Shown: positions 17,921 through 27,558, counted from the stretch's first letter. The stretch is 64,000 bases of DNA from Qipengyuania huizhouensis (GCF_019711635.1 NZ_JAIGNT010000002.1:248001-312000), one strand, 5' to 3'. The notes: generated by a model from the letters alone, not told the origin. Program-made: numbers and translations.

Positions 17921-19317
17921 AGCGCTTCATTGCCGCCTTTTTTGTTCCGATCCTTGTTCTGATTGCCGGAACACCTGCATCGGCGCTCCTGCCGGCGATA
18001 CCTGAGACAGGTGGGACGGCCGAGGCCGAGGCGCCGGTTCAGACTATCGAGGATACGCAAGCCGCCGGAGCGGACGAGCGCATGGCGCAGCGCATCGAGG
18101 GGATTTTCTCCGAACTTCCGGCATTCGGGGCAGTCGAGGTCGACGTGAGCCAGGGCGTGGTGACCCTTTCGGGCACCGTCCCGAGACAGGAGGACATCGC
18201 CCGCGCCGAAGCTATCGCTGGCCGTGTCAGCGGCGTGGTAACGGTCGAGAACGGTCTGGAGCGCGACCTGTCGATTTCTTCGCAGGGAAGCGGAATCGCC
18301 AGCCTTGCGGAAAGGTGGGACGGCTTCGTCGCCATGGTGCCGCTGATCGGGCTGGCGCTGCTTGTCTGGGCGGTCATCGCCTTTCTCGGCTATCTGATCG
18401 CAGGGTTCGGAGCGCTGTGGCATAGGCTCGCACCCAACGGCTTTCTTGCCGAGTTGATCGCCAGCTCCATCAGGTTCGTTTTCGTCATCGGCGGGTTGGT
18501 AATCGCGCTCGAGATTCTGGGGGCGAGCGCATTGCTCGGCGCGGTGCTGGGCGGGGCGGGGCTCATCGGCCTCGCACTCGGCTTTGCGCTACGCGAAACG
18601 ATCGAAAATTACGTCGCCTCGCTCATGCTGTCGCTGCGCCAGCCGTTCCGGGCCAACGACTGGGTCATGATCGGCGACCTCGAAGGCCGCGTCATCCGCC
18701 TGACCAGCCGTGCCACGGTGATGATGACGCTGGACGGCAATCACCTGCGCATCCCGAACGCCCAGGTCTTCAAGGCGGTCATCACCAATTTCACCCGCAA
18801 TCCGCAGCGCCGCTTCCAGTTCGATCTGGGCGTCGATGCGGATGATGATGCGCTGGCTGCGCGCCAGCTGGGGCGCGAAGTGCTGGAAGGGCTCGATTTC
18901 ATCCTCGCCGATCCGCCGCCCGAGGGGCGGATCGTGGAGGTCGGCGATTCGAACGTTGTAATCCGCTTCCTCGGCTGGATCGACCAGAACGAAACCGATT
19001 GGTGGAAGGCCCAGAGCCGCGCGATTCCGGCGGTCAAACACGCGCTGGAAGAAGCCGGCTTCGGCCTGCCCGAACCGATCTACCGCCTGCGCTTCGATCC
19101 GCGCTCGGCTTCTGTGCCGTTCGGGAATGCCGCAGAGGGGAAGCGCGATGAGGCTTCTGCCCCTCCTGCAAGAGATGTCCGGCAGCCTGCGACCATTGCG
19201 GCGAGCGAGGATGTGCGGCCCACGCATGAAATCGCCGAAATGGTCGAGAAGGAACGCCGCGAGAGCGGCAGCGAGCAGGACCGGGATCTGCTCGATCATT
19301 CACGCCCGGTCGAATGA
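17917..19317 (+). CDS. Mechanosensitive channel (MscS family) with N-terminal signal peptide and BON domain
   Basis: A 466-residue protein. Residues 1-24 are a signal peptide (to ASALLP). A BON domain lies at about 55-112 (GAVEVDVSQGVVTLSGTVP ... VVTVENGL). Transmembrane segments follow near 140-165, 180-200 and 208-225, the last being the MscS pore helix rich in Gly and Ala (GAVLGGAGLIGLALGFA). The cytoplasmic beta domain starts PFRANDWVMIGDLEGRV. A charged tail follows. BON domains bind phospholipid or peptidoglycan-associated structures, so this channel may be tethered periplasmically. It overlaps pmbA by 4 bases. Confidence 0.9.
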   Translation: MKRFIAAFFVPILVLIAGTPASALLPAIPETGGTAEAEAPVQTIEDTQAAGADERMAQRIEGIFSELPAFGAVEVDVSQGVVTLSGTVPRQEDIARAEAIAGRVSGVVTVENGLERDLSISSQGSGIASLAERWDGFVAMVPLIGLALLVWAVIAFLGYLIAGFGALWHRLAPNGFLAELIASSIRFVFVIGGLVIALEILGASALLGAVLGGAGLIGLALGFALRETIENYVASLMLSLRQPFRANDWVMIGDLEGRVIRLTSRATVMMTLDGNHLRIPNAQVFKAVITNFTRNPQRRFQFDLGVDADDDALAARQLGREVLEGLDFILADPPPEGRIVEVGDSNVVIRFLGWIDQNETDWWKAQSRAIPAVKHALEEAGFGLPEPIYRLRFDPRSASVPFGNAAEGKRDEASAPPARDVRQPATIAASEDVRPTHEIAEMVEKERRESGSEQDRDLLDHSRPVE

Positions 19318-19320
19318 AAA

Positions 19321-19344
19321 AGGGGCGCTTCGCGGCGCCCCTCT
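19321..19344 (-). terminator. Intrinsic terminator of ppa
   Basis: GGGGCGC and GCGCCCC flank a short TTCGCG loop, just after the MscS stop. On the minus strand the hairpin is followed by TTTTTCATT, so it is best read as the end of the ppa transcript; it may work for both convergent genes. Confidence 0.8.
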
Positions 19345-19347
19345 CTC

Positions 19348-19884
19348 CTACTTCTTGTTCGCTTTGTAGCGGTCGATGCTTTCGAGCACGATCTTTCGCG
19401 CTTCCGTCGCATCGCCCCATGCGCCCACACGGACCCACTTTTCCTTTTCCAGATCCTTGTAGTGGGTGAAGAAATGCTCGATCTGCTGGAAGATGATCGA
19501 AGGCAGATCCTTTGTTTCCCCGACATCGGAGTAATAGGGAAAGGTCGTGTCGACAGGGACGCAGATCAGCTTCTCGTCGCCGCCATGCTCGTCTTCGAGG
19601 TTGAGGACGCCGATCGGCCTGGCGCGCACCACGCAGCCCGGGATGAAAGGCGAGCGGGCAATCACCAGCGCGTCGAGCGGATCGCCATCGGGGCTCAGCG
19701 TGTGCGGGACGAAGCCGTAATTCGCCGGATAGCGCATCGGTGTGTGCAGGATGCGGTCGACGAACAGCGCGCCGCTTTCCTTGTCGAATTCGTACTTCAC
19801 CGGTTCGCCGCCGGTCGGCACCTCGATGATGACGTTGAGGCTTTCGGGCACATTGTCGCCCGCGGGGATCATGTCGATACGCAT
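19348..19884 (-). CDS. ppa: Inorganic pyrophosphatase
   Basis: A 178-residue soluble family I pyrophosphatase, which hydrolyses PPi to two phosphates and pulls biosynthetic reactions forward. The metal-binding signature DGDPLDALV is intact, with YEFDKESG and RYPANYGFVPHT upstream and HYKDLEKEKWV near the C-terminus. Length matches bacterial enzymes. It is convergent with the BON-MscS gene. Confidence 0.97.
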   Translation of the reverse strand: MRIDMIPAGDNVPESLNVIIEVPTGGEPVKYEFDKESGALFVDRILHTPMRYPANYGFVPHTLSPDGDPLDALVIARSPFIPGCVVRARPIGVLNLEDEHGGDEKLICVPVDTTFPYYSDVGETKDLPSIIFQQIEHFFTHYKDLEKEKWVRVGAWGDATEARKIVLESIDRYKANKK

Positions 19885-19995
19885 TGCGGCTCTCTAGTTA
19901 ATATGTTGTCGGCCCCTCTCCCCAGAAAGACTTCGCGGGGCCGATAGCGTCCCTGCGATATTGCGGCAACCTGTTCTCTCGCCTAAGCGCGCGCC

Positions 19996-21240
19996 ATGTC
20001 GAAAACACCGCAGGCCGTTCGCGGCACACAGGATATCTTCGGAGCAGATGCCGAAGCCTTCGCCTTCGTGGTCGAAACCTTCGAGCGCGTACGCAGGCTC
20101 TATCGCTTCCGCCGGGTTGAAATGCCTGTTTTCGAGAAGACCGAGGTTTTCGCTCGCTCCATCGGCGAGACGACCGACATCGTCTCCAAGGAAATGTATT
20201 CCTTCGAGGACCGGGGGGGAGAGTCGCTGACTCTCCGGCCCGAATTCACTGCCGGGATTGCGCGCGCCTATCTTTCCAACGGCTGGCAGCAATACGCGCC
20301 GGTCAAGCTGGCGACGCACGGGCCGCTGTTTCGTTACGAGCGCCCGCAGAAGGGGCGCTATCGCCAGTTCCACCAGATCGATGCGGAGATCATCGGCGCT
20401 GCCGAACCGCAGGCCGATGTCGAGCTGCTGGCGATGGCCGACCAGCTGCTGAAGGAACTGGGCATCACCGGCGTGACGCTGCACCTCAACACGCTGGGCG
20501 ATGGCGACAGCCGCGAAGCATGGCGCGCCGCGCTGGTCGAACACTTCCGCGCGGTGAAGGATGAACTCTCGGAAGATTCGCAGGAACGGCTGGAAAAGAA
20601 CCCGCTGCGCATCCTCGATTCAAAGGATCGCCGTGACCGGAAGTTCGTTGCAGATGCGCCGAAGATCGATCAGTTCCTGTCCGACGATGCGCGGGCGTTT
20701 TTCGAGGCGGTAACCAGCGGCCTCGATGCGGCAGGCGTCAAATGGCAGCGCGCCGAAAGTCTCGTGCGCGGGCTCGACTATTACCGCCACACCGCTTTCG
20801 AATTCATTCCCGACGAGGGCAGCGAAGCGGCGGGCAAGCTCGGCAGCCAGAGCACCATTCTCGGCGGCGGACGCTATGACGGGCTGATGGAAAGCCTCGG
20901 CGGAGCGCCAACGCCTGCGGTGGGTTGGGCAGCGGGGATCGAACGGCTGGCGATGTTGGTCGGTGAGAGGGACGAACCGACCGCTGACGTTGTAGTCGTT
21001 GTCGAGAATGACGAACGGCTCGACGAAGCGATGAAGATGGTGACGGCACTTCGAAACGCGCAGTTTGCCGCTGAACTTTTTGCTACTGGCTCTCCCCGTA
21101 AGCGCTTTGACAAGGCGAAGAAACTTCCATCGCATACTCTGGTTTCCTTCACAGTGACCGACTCCGGCTCTCCGCTGAGGGTACTTGGTGATGGAGGGGA
21201 GCGGGCAACGGCGGTCGAGGATTTCATTCGATCAAAATGA
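19996..21240 (+). CDS. hisS: Histidyl-tRNA synthetase
   Basis: A 414-residue class II aminoacyl-tRNA synthetase. N-terminal [11 protein letters not shown], motif 2 [18 protein letters not shown], the histidine-A loop [15 protein letters not shown], and motif 3 [11 protein letters not shown] are all present, followed by the anticodon-binding domain (about 325-414). It starts a plus-strand run of translation-related genes; its stop overlaps the prfA start by 4 bases. No clear Shine-Dalgarno precedes the ATG. Confidence 0.97.
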   Translation: MSKTPQAVRGTQDIFGADAEAFAFVVETFERVRRLYRFRRVEMPVFEKTEVFARSIGETTDIVSKEMYSFEDRGGESLTLRPEFTAGIARAYLSNGWQQYAPVKLATHGPLFRYERPQKGRYRQFHQIDAEIIGAAEPQADVELLAMADQLLKELGITGVTLHLNTLGDGDSREAWRAALVEHFRAVKDELSEDSQERLEKNPLRILDSKDRRDRKFVADAPKIDQFLSDDARAFFEAVTSGLDAAGVKWQRAESLVRGLDYYRHTAFEFIPDEGSEAAGKLGSQSTILGGGRYDGLMESLGGAPTPAVGWAAGIERLAMLVGERDEPTADVVVVVENDERLDEAMKMVTALRNAQFAAELFATGSPRKRFDKAKKLPSHTLVSFTVTDSGSPLRVLGDGGERATAVEDFIRSK

Positions 21241-22304
21241 CCATTCCAGCAGAACGTCTCGACCAGATCGCTCACCGCTTCGCCGAGCTCGAGGCGCGCA
21301 TGGCTTCGGGCACGCTCGAGGGCGACGAATTCGTCCGGGCGAGCCGCGACTATGCCGAGCTTGAGCCGGTGGCCCGAGTCGCCGCAGAGGTTAAGGCGGC
21401 ACGCGAGGAGATCGCCGGTCTCGAGGAAATGCTCGCCGATCCGGAAATGCGGGCGATGGCCGAGGAAGAGCTGGCCGATCTGCGCAAGCGCCTGCCCGAT
21501 GCAGAGCGCGAACTGGCCATCGCCATGCTGCCGCGCGATTCCGCTGACAGCAGGCCCGCGATGCTTGAAATCCGGGCCGGAACGGGCGGCGACGAGGCGG
21601 CGCTGTTCGCGGGCGATCTTTACCGCATGTACGAACGCTTCGCCGTCGAGCAGGGCTGGAAGGTCGAGCCGGTAAGCATGAACGCCAGCGAAGTCGGTGG
21701 CTTCAAGGAAATCGTCGCCAATGTCGCCGGGGCCGGCGTGTTCGCGAAGCTGAAATTCGAAAGCGGTGTGCACCGTGTCCAGCGCGTTCCCGAAACCGAA
21801 AGCGGCGGACGCATCCATACGTCTGCGGCAACCGTGGCGGTGCTGCCTGAACCCGACGAGGTCGATGTGCAGATCGACCAGAACGACCTCAAGATCGACA
21901 CCTATCGCGCCAGTGGGGCGGGCGGACAGCACGTCAACACCACCGACAGCGCGATCCGCATCACGCACTTGCCTACGGGCACGGTTGTCACCTGCCAGGA
22001 CGCCCGCAGCCAGCACAAGAACAAGGAAAAGGCGATGCAGGTGCTCCGCGCGCGGCTCTACGAGGCGCAGCGCGAAGCCACGCAGGGCGCCGAAGCCGAA
22101 GCGCGCAAGGCCATGGTCGGCAGCGGCGACCGCTCCGAGCGCATCCGCACCTATAATTTCCCGCAGGGACGCGTGACCGATCACCGCATCGGTCTGACCT
22201 TGCACAAGCTCCCTGAAATCATGGCCGGACCGGGATTGGGCGAGCTGGTCGACGCGCTGATCGCCGAGGACGAAGCCAAGCGGCTCTCGGCGCTGAGCGA
22301 GTGA
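21237..22304 (+). CDS. prfA: Peptide chain release factor 1
   Basis: A 355-residue class I release factor recognising UAA/UAG. The GGQ peptidyl-tRNA hydrolysis motif is at residues 229-231 in [16 protein letters not shown]. The domain 2 reading region includes [17 protein letters not shown], with PET as the RF1-type (PxT) tripeptide. It overlaps hisS (ATGA) and is followed, after a REP-like element, by prmC, the methyltransferase that modifies its GGQ Gln. Confidence 0.97.
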   Translation: MTIPAERLDQIAHRFAELEARMASGTLEGDEFVRASRDYAELEPVARVAAEVKAAREEIAGLEEMLADPEMRAMAEEELADLRKRLPDAERELAIAMLPRDSADSRPAMLEIRAGTGGDEAALFAGDLYRMYERFAVEQGWKVEPVSMNASEVGGFKEIVANVAGAGVFAKLKFESGVHRVQRVPETESGGRIHTSAATVAVLPEPDEVDVQIDQNDLKIDTYRASGAGGQHVNTTDSAIRITHLPTGTVVTCQDARSQHKNKEKAMQVLRARLYEAQREATQGAEAEARKAMVGSGDRSERIRTYNFPQGRVTDHRIGLTLHKLPEIMAGPGLGELVDALIAEDEAKRLSALSE

Positions 22305-22325
22305 GAGTGCCGGTACGCTCTAAAT

Positions 22326-22417
22326 CCGTTCGTGCTGAGCTTGTCGAAGCACAGTATTTTTCTTTGAGCGCAGCACCAAAATGAAGGACGGCCCTTCGAC
22401 AAGCTCAGGGCGAACGG
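22326..22417. repeat. REP-like inverted pair of palindromes between prfA and prmC
   Basis: Copy 1 (22326-22352) reads CCGTTC then GTGCT ... AGCAC around GAGCTTGTCGA. Copy 2 (22391-22417) is the same unit in the opposite orientation, with the stem changed to GCCCT ... AGGGC and ending GAACGG. Both copies keep the same core, and the stems differ by compensating changes, so pairing is conserved. This 24-27 base unit resembles the REP-type repeat I recall from sphingomonad genomes. Copy 2 lies inside the prmC reading frame. Confidence 0.85.
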
Positions 22418-23238
22418 GGCTTCGGGTAGTAGATGCTATTCGCGCCGCCGCTGAACATCTGTCCGAAACCAGCGAAACCGCTCGGCTCGATGCCGAGCTG
22501 CTGATGGCGGATGCGCTGGGCATAGAAAGGTCAGACATGCTGCTGCGCGCGATGCGCGATGCCGTGCCGTCGTCATTCGCAGCGATGGTGGAGCGCCGCG
22601 CTCGGCACGAGCCCGTGGCGCATATCCTCGGCCACCAGGAATTCTTCGGGCGCCGGTTCAGGGTGACCCCCGACACGCTGATCCCGCGCGGCGACAGCGA
22701 AGTGCTGGTCGAGGCGGCGCTGGAACTCAACCCCGATGCAGGTCGCGTGCTCGATCTCGGGACGGGGACGGGCGCACTGCTTCTAAGCGTGATTGCCGAA
22801 ACCGGCGCGCGGGGCGTGGGCACGGATCGCTCGCCCGCGGCGCTTGGCGTGGCGCATGACAATGCCGACCTCCTTGGCCTGGAAGAGCGCGTCCGCTTCC
22901 ACCTGCTCGACTGGCGGCAGGAAGGCTGGGCGGACGAACTCGGGTGCTTCGACCTGATCCTTTGCAATCCCCCCTATGTGGAGGAGAATGCCGCGCTCGA
23001 TCCCGATGTGCGCGACCACGAACCGCATGGCGCGTTGTTCGCAGGCGCCGACGGGCTCGACGATTACCGCATCCTCATCCCGCAATTGCGCAGCCTGATG
23101 GAAGATGGCGGGGTGGCGATTCTCGAAATCGGGCACGAGCAGGCGGAGCCCGTAAGCGTTCTTGCGCGGGCGCAGAAATTCGCCGTAAACCTCCGCCGCG
23201 ACCTTGCGAATCGCCCCCGCGCCCTCATTTTGACATAA
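22381..23238 (+). CDS. prmC: Peptide chain release factor N5-glutamine methyltransferase PrmC
   Basis: A 285-residue SAM methyltransferase that methylates the Gln of the release-factor GGQ motif. N-terminal helical domain ARLDAELLMADALGI, HEPVAHILGHQEFFGRRF, SAM motif VLDLGTGTGALLLSV and the substrate-binding LCNPPYVEENAAL are present. The first 13 residues (MKDGPSTSSGRTG) are unlike PrmC and come from a REP-like repeat. No other usual start codon lies between that ATG and conserved sequence (GLRVVDAIRAAA), so the repeat seems to supply the start. Confidence 0.94.
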   Translation: MKDGPSTSSGRTGLRVVDAIRAAAEHLSETSETARLDAELLMADALGIERSDMLLRAMRDAVPSSFAAMVERRARHEPVAHILGHQEFFGRRFRVTPDTLIPRGDSEVLVEAALELNPDAGRVLDLGTGTGALLLSVIAETGARGVGTDRSPAALGVAHDNADLLGLEERVRFHLLDWRQEGWADELGCFDLILCNPPYVEENAALDPDVRDHEPHGALFAGADGLDDYRILIPQLRSLMEDGGVAILEIGHEQAEPVSVLARAQKFAVNLRRDLANRPRALILT

Positions 23239-23271
23239 AGGGGTTGGCAAAGCGGAATCGAAGCTCTACCT

Positions 23272-23286
23272 CTGGCCATAGGCCAG
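23272..23286. other. Short perfect hairpin CTGGCC-ATA-GGCCAG
   Basis: A 6-bp perfect stem with a 3-base loop, 34 bases after the prmC stop. It lacks a following T run, so it is not a classical terminator. It belongs to the 238-bp gap before the DUF4167 gene. Confidence 0.35.
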
Positions 23287-23384
23287 TGGTGCGCGGATAT
23301 GTCCGACCCGCCGGCTCACAGCTCCGACATGGCAGTTCCGGTGCGAGGCGCAGGCCCCGTATACCATGCACAGACAGGAGCACG

Positions 23385-23408
23385 CATACTGCGTGAGGGC
23401 GCAGTATG
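23385..23408 (+). promoter_or_regulatory. Perfect 9-bp hairpin in the leader of the DUF4167 gene
   Basis: CATACTGCG (23385-23393), loop TGAGGG, CGCAGTATG (23400-23408), all perfectly complementary. It lies about 70 bases before the TTG start of the DUF4167 gene and has no T run. It could be an mRNA leader structure or a protein-binding palindrome. Confidence 0.45.
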
Positions 23409-23476
23409 ACCGATGGGCAACGCGGCCAGAGGCGGACCGAGGGTTCGCGCCGCGCCATGAAAAGGACGAGTATTCC

Positions 23477-24136
23477 TTGAACAACAATCGCAACAACCGT
23501 CGCCGCGGTCGTCAGAACAATCGTACCCAGGGCGGCGGCAATTCGGCCAACAGGATCGACAGCCGGGCACGCGGCAATGCGCCCCAGCTGCTGGACAAAT
23601 ACAAGAAGCTTGCTCAGGACGCCCAGCACAATGGCGACCGCGTGCAGGCCGAGTATTACCTCCAGTTCGCCGACCATTATTTCCGCGTGATCGCCGACAA
23701 CAAGGCCCGTCAGGACGAGGCCAAGGCCAAGCGCCCAGACGATCGCGGCCAGAACCAGTCGGACGACGAATCGAACGACGACGGTGACGACAACCGCCAG
23801 AACCGTCGTCCACGGGTCCGTCGCGACGACGATCAGGGCCAGCAGGACAATCGTGGCCGCAAGCCGCGCCGCGCGTCGAGGGACGATGAAGGCGATAGCG
23901 AAGGCAACGATTACGAGCCCGCCGACAACCCTTTCATCCGCAAGGATGACGAGGTCGAAGCGCCCAAGAAGCGCCGTGCCCCGCGCAAGGCGAAGAAGGG
24001 CGAGGAAGGCGCGCCCGGCAACGAAGGCGAGATCGATGCGGCTGCCCTGCCGCCCGCAATCGGCGGAGACGACAAGCCGGCGCCGCGCCGCCGCCGCAAG
24101 GTCGAAGAGAACGAGGATGTGAGCGCGGTCGGCTGA
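23477..24136 (+). CDS. DUF4167 domain protein, disordered RNA-binding-like
   Basis: A 219-residue protein. An N-terminal Arg/Asn-rich stretch (NNNRNNRRRGRQNN) is followed by the folded DUF4167 core GNAPQLLDKYKKLAQDAQHNGDRV ... EYYLQFADHYFRVIAD at about residues 30-75, then a long tail of alternating acidic and basic residues ending with Arg/Lys clusters. I chose the TTG at 23477 (AAAGGA upstream) because it gives the usual family N-terminus; an ATG at 23366 would add 37 unrelated residues. DUF4167 genes are conserved in Alphaproteobacteria beside prmC; function unknown, nucleic-acid binding suspected from composition. Confidence 0.88.
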   Translation: MNNNRNNRRRGRQNNRTQGGGNSANRIDSRARGNAPQLLDKYKKLAQDAQHNGDRVQAEYYLQFADHYFRVIADNKARQDEAKAKRPDDRGQNQSDDESNDDGDDNRQNRRPRVRRDDDQGQQDNRGRKPRRASRDDEGDSEGNDYEPADNPFIRKDDEVEAPKKRRAPRKAKKGEEGAPGNEGEIDAAALPPAIGGDDKPAPRRRRKVEENEDVSAVG

Positions 24137-24198
24137 TCGCGCTCGTCCCGTCTGCTTTTCCTTGCCATCGCCGCGCCCCGGTTTAACAGGCGCAGTCG

Positions 24199-25794
24199 AT
24201 GGATCGTATCCCTGAATTCCTGCAGCGCCACCCTCGCTGGAGCGCGCTTCTTCTCGGCCTGATTTCGGCGACCGGATTCCAGCCGCTCCACCTTTGGCCT
24301 GCGGGCCTCGCTGCGATGGCGGCGTTCGTCTGGCTGGCTTACCAGCAAGACAGCGGCAAGCGCGCATTCCTGCTCGGCTGGTTGTTCGGCGTTGCCCATT
24401 TCACGCTGACCAACAACTGGATCGCCACGGCCTTCACCTATCAGGCAGAAATGCCCGCCGCGCTCGGCTGGGCGGCTGTTCCGCTGCTCTCGCTCTACCT
24501 CGCGGTCTGGCCTGCCCTGGCAGTGCTTGCTGCATGGCTACTCGGGCGAGGGCGGGGGGTGGGTGTCTTCGCGCTCCTGCTGGGCGCTTTCTGGATCGCG
24601 GCGGAATGGCTGCGGAGCTGGGTCTTCACCGGCTATGCCTGGGGCCCGTTCTCGCAAATGATGCTGGGCGATTGGGATCGGCCAGGCGTCGCGGGCCTGC
24701 TGCCCTTCATGGGTTCTTACGCGCTTTCGGGCCTCGTCGTGACCCTTGCCGGCATTTTCGCCCTGCTCGCATCCACGCGCCGCTGGAAAGGCCTGGGGGC
24801 GGTGATAGTGATTGTGACCGCGGGCATGTTCTGGCCGGCACCCGAAGCCGAAGACGGCTTCCTTCCCCTGACGCTGGTCCAGCCGAACCTGAGGCAGGAA
24901 GAACTCGACGATCCGAGCAAATACGAAGAGCAGTTCCAGCGCATCTCCGCCCTAAGCGAACCGCAACGTGCCTACAGCCGCAGGCTGGTGCTTTGGCCCG
25001 AAAGCGGCGTGCCCGATTATCTGCGAGACGGCTATCCGCAGCGCTACTATACCCAGATGACCGCTGGCGGCGACCCGGCCTTCGCAAGGTTCCGCATCGG
25101 CCGGACGATCGGCGAAGGCAGCCTACTGCTGACAGGCGCAGTCGACCTGGAAATAGCCGAAGTCGAGGGACGGGAGCGGGCGGTGGGAGCCTATAACGCG
25201 ATCACGCCGATCGATGCCGACGGCAATCTGGGCCAGCGCTACGCCAAGGCGCATCTGGTGCCCTATGGCGAATATCTTCCGATGCGTGCATTGCTCGAAC
25301 CGCTCGGAATGTCGCGGCTGGTGGCCGGTTCGATCGATTTCATCCCCGGTCCCGGGCCCCAGACCATCGACCTTGGCGCTTACGGGCAGGCCGGAATGCA
25401 GATCTGTTACGAGATCGTTTTCTCGGGCGAGGTGGCCGAACGCGGCAACCGGCCCGATTACATCTTCAACCCCTCCAACGATGGCTGGTTCGGTGCATGG
25501 GGGCCACCCCAGCACCTGGCCCAAGCGCGCATGCGGGCGATCGAGGAAGGCCTGCCCGTACTGCGCTCCACCACTACGGGGATCAGCGCAGTCATCGATG
25601 CGCGCGGTGTGTTAAGAAGCCATATCGGCCGCGACAAGGCCGACCGGATCGATACGCTCGTGCCTCCCCCCGCAGTTCCTACGTGGTTCGCAAGGCTGGG
25701 TCACTGGCTCACGCTTTTATGGGGCGTAGTGCTTCTTGCCGGATCGCTGGTTGCCATGGGCGCGCGCCATCGTTACCTGTCTCGCACAACATAA
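24199..25794 (+). CDS. lnt: Apolipoprotein N-acyltransferase
   Basis: A 531-residue inner-membrane enzyme that adds the third acyl chain to lipoproteins. The N-terminal part has about six to seven hydrophobic segments (residues 13-190), then a periplasmic nitrilase-fold domain with the Glu-Lys-Cys triad: Glu268 in LWPESG, Lys350 in [13 protein letters not shown], Cys403 in [10 protein letters not shown] final transmembrane segment lies at about 500-520. Its function fits the several lipoproteins in this window. It lies 62 bases after the DUF4167 gene and 32 bases before metK. Confidence 0.96.
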   Translation: MDRIPEFLQRHPRWSALLLGLISATGFQPLHLWPAGLAAMAAFVWLAYQQDSGKRAFLLGWLFGVAHFTLTNNWIATAFTYQAEMPAALGWAAVPLLSLYLAVWPALAVLAAWLLGRGRGVGVFALLLGAFWIAAEWLRSWVFTGYAWGPFSQMMLGDWDRPGVAGLLPFMGSYALSGLVVTLAGIFALLASTRRWKGLGAVIVIVTAGMFWPAPEAEDGFLPLTLVQPNLRQEELDDPSKYEEQFQRISALSEPQRAYSRRLVLWPESGVPDYLRDGYPQRYYTQMTAGGDPAFARFRIGRTIGEGSLLLTGAVDLEIAEVEGRERAVGAYNAITPIDADGNLGQRYAKAHLVPYGEYLPMRALLEPLGMSRLVAGSIDFIPGPGPQTIDLGAYGQAGMQICYEIVFSGEVAERGNRPDYIFNPSNDGWFGAWGPPQHLAQARMRAIEEGLPVLRSTTTGISAVIDARGVLRSHIGRDKADRIDTLVPPPAVPTWFARLGHWLTLLWGVVLLAGSLVAMGARHRYLSRTT

Positions 25795-25806
25795 AGCTTT
25801 CTTTAT
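25791..25806 (+). other. Short AT-rich hairpin between lnt and metK
   Basis: ATAAAG-CTTT-CTTTAT forms a perfect 6-bp stem overlapping the lnt stop codon, 21 bases before the metK ATG. It is too weak for a terminator and I cannot match it to a known SAM riboswitch class. It may influence metK translation. Confidence 0.3.
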
Positions 25807-25826
25807 ATCTTTCTGCCGGGGTTTTG

Positions 25827-27065
25827 ATGCGCACCAGTTACCTGTTCACTTCCGAAAGCGTTTCGGAAGGCCATCCCGACAAGGTGTCCGACCAGATCAG
25901 CGATGCAATCGTCGACCTGATGCTGTCGAAGGACGCGGAATCGCGCGTCGCCTGCGAAACGATGACGACAACTCAGCGCGTGATACTCTCCGGCGAGATT
26001 CGCTGCGCGCCGATGTATGACGCAAACAATGCCGCATGGGCCGAAAACGGCGGCTGGGCACCGGGCGCGAAGGAAGAGATCGAACAGGCCGTGCGCCGTA
26101 CCGTTCGCGAAATAGGCTACGAGCAGAGCGGCTTCCACTGGAAGACGCTGACTTTCGAAAACCACCTCCATGGCCAGTCGAGCGAAATCGCCCAAGGCGT
26201 GGACGCTAATGGCAATAAGGACGAAGGCGCTGGCGATCAGGGCATCATGTTCGGCTTCGCCTGCGACGAAACGCCCGATCTCATGCCGGCGACGCTGGAT
26301 TATTCGCACAAGATCCTCGAGCGGCTTGCCGCCGACCGCAAGAATGGCAAGGCGCCCTTCCTCGAGCCCGATGCCAAGAGCCAGTTGTCGCTGCGGTATG
26401 AAAACGGCAAGCCGGTCGCCTGCACGGCCATCGTCGTGTCGACCCAGCATGCCAAGGGCTATCACGAGGGCGAGAAGGAAGCCGAGCTCAAGGCCTATGT
26501 GAAGGGCGTCGTCGCAGAAATCCTGCCCGAAGGCTGGGTGTCGGACGAGACCGAATGGCACATCAATCCGACCGGCGCTTTCGAAATCGGCGGGCCCGAT
26601 GGGGACGCAGGCCTGACAGGCCGCAAGATCATCGTCGATACCTATGGCGGGGCGGCGCCGCATGGCGGGGGAGCGTTCAGCGGCAAGGATCCGACCAAGG
26701 TCGATCGCTCGGCAGCATATATCACCCGCTACCTTGCGAAGAACATTGTCGCTGCGGGCCTTGCCCGGCGCTGCACGATCCAGCTGTCCTATGCGATCGG
26801 GGTTTCGAAGCCACTTTCGATCTATGTCGACACGCATGGCACCGGTTCGGAAGGCGTAACCGATGAAGCGCTCGAAGACGCCATCCGCAATATCGAAAAG
26901 CTCGGCGGCCTGACCCCGCGCGGTATCCGGATGCACCTCGGCCTAAACAAGCCGATCTATCGCAAGAGTGCCGCTTACGGTCATTTTGGTCGCCAGGCGG
27001 ATGGTGAATACTTCCCCTGGGAGCGGACAGATCTGATCGAGGACCTGAAAGCCGCTCTGCGCTAA
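25827..27065 (+). CDS. metK: S-adenosylmethionine synthetase
   Basis: A 412-residue MetK making SAM from methionine and ATP. Signatures: [23 protein letters not shown] at the N-terminus, the [12 protein letters not shown] hexapeptide region, and the [20 protein letters not shown]-loop-like motif. ATG at 25827 gives the standard N-terminus [16 protein letters not shown] lies a few bases upstream. Length is slightly above the E. coli enzyme, as usual for this class. Confidence 0.97.
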   Translation: MRTSYLFTSESVSEGHPDKVSDQISDAIVDLMLSKDAESRVACETMTTTQRVILSGEIRCAPMYDANNAAWAENGGWAPGAKEEIEQAVRRTVREIGYEQSGFHWKTLTFENHLHGQSSEIAQGVDANGNKDEGAGDQGIMFGFACDETPDLMPATLDYSHKILERLAADRKNGKAPFLEPDAKSQLSLRYENGKPVACTAIVVSTQHAKGYHEGEKEAELKAYVKGVVAEILPEGWVSDETEWHINPTGAFEIGGPDGDAGLTGRKIIVDTYGGAAPHGGGAFSGKDPTKVDRSAAYITRYLAKNIVAAGLARRCTIQLSYAIGVSKPLSIYVDTHGTGSEGVTDEALEDAIRNIEKLGGLTPRGIRMHLGLNKPIYRKSAAYGHFGRQADGEYFPWERTDLIEDLKAALR

Positions 27066-27070
27066 CAGGA

Positions 27071-27103
27071 AAGGGCGGCCATTGCGGGGCCGCCCCTTCC
27101 GTT
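27071..27103. terminator. Hairpin between convergent metK and 3-TM membrane gene
   Basis: GGGCGGCC (27073-27080) pairs with GGCCGCCC (27088-27095) across a 7-base loop, followed by CTTCCGTT. On the other strand it is followed by CTTTCCTG. The T tract is weak on both sides, so termination efficiency is uncertain. Confidence 0.6.
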
Positions 27104-27115
27104 GGCTTGCGTCGT

Positions 27116-27523
27116 TCAATCGAGAATGCCGCGTTGCGGTTCCGGCTTCAACTGATTGCCGAAATCATCTTCACGCAGCCACTGTCCTACTTTGCGGCCG
27201 AATTTGGCGACAGCGTTCATATTGAAAAAGTGCATGAAGCCGAGCGCGACGACGACCAGTCCGATTTTCGTCGATAGAAACTCGAAGGCTTCGGCCATTC
27301 CCTGCGGTTCGCTGCCAAACCGCAGCGACAGCAATATCCATCCCAGATTGACCAGGTAGAAGCCCACGACAAGCAGGTGGTTCGTCGAATGGGCGAGGCT
27401 GTCGTCATGCCCGAAGCACTCCTTGAGAAATACGATTCCGTTCTTCGACAGCGTGCGTGCGACCCAGACCGTTAGCGCAATGCTCACGACGAGATAGACG
27501 ATATAGGCGGGAACGAGGTACAT
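27116..27523 (-). CDS. Three-helix inner-membrane protein under a GbsR-like operator
   Basis: A 135-residue protein with hydrophobic segments near residues 3-22, 47-66 and 84-101, and a charged C-terminal tail (GRKVGQWLREDD). I recognise no named family. GAAGCAATATG surrounds its start with GGAG about 8 bases upstream. A 20-bp imperfect palindrome (27539-27558) lies 16 bases before the ATG and repeats the palindrome before the neighbouring GbsR/MarR gene, so the two are probably controlled together. Confidence 0.75.
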   Translation of the reverse strand: MYLVPAYIVYLVVSIALTVWVARTLSKNGIVFLKECFGHDDSLAHSTNHLLVVGFYLVNLGWILLSLRFGSEPQGMAEAFEFLSTKIGLVVVALGFMHFFNMNAVAKFGRKVGQWLREDDFGNQLKPEPQRGILD

Positions 27524-27538
27524 ATTGCTTCTCCTCTA

Positions 27539-27558
27539 ATTTCTGTAATTTGAGAAAT
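27539..27558. promoter_or_regulatory. Palindrome ATTTCT-N8-AGAAAT, candidate operator copy 1
   Basis: ATTTCTG-N6-GAGAAAT spans 20 bp directly upstream of the 3-TM membrane gene. It has the same half-sites and same overall length as the palindrome at 28175-28194; only one base of the 7-base arms differs from perfect symmetry. Confidence 0.65.

Noticed and set aside
23239..23476. SRP RNA, tmRNA or 6S RNA in the gap before the DUF4167 gene
   Set aside because: None of the conserved cores I know for these RNAs is visible; only two hairpins.
25770..25826. SAM riboswitch before metK
   Set aside because: I compared it by eye with the SAM-II and SAM/SAH cores as I remember them; only a weak 6-bp hairpin is present, so the claim is not supported without a covariance search.
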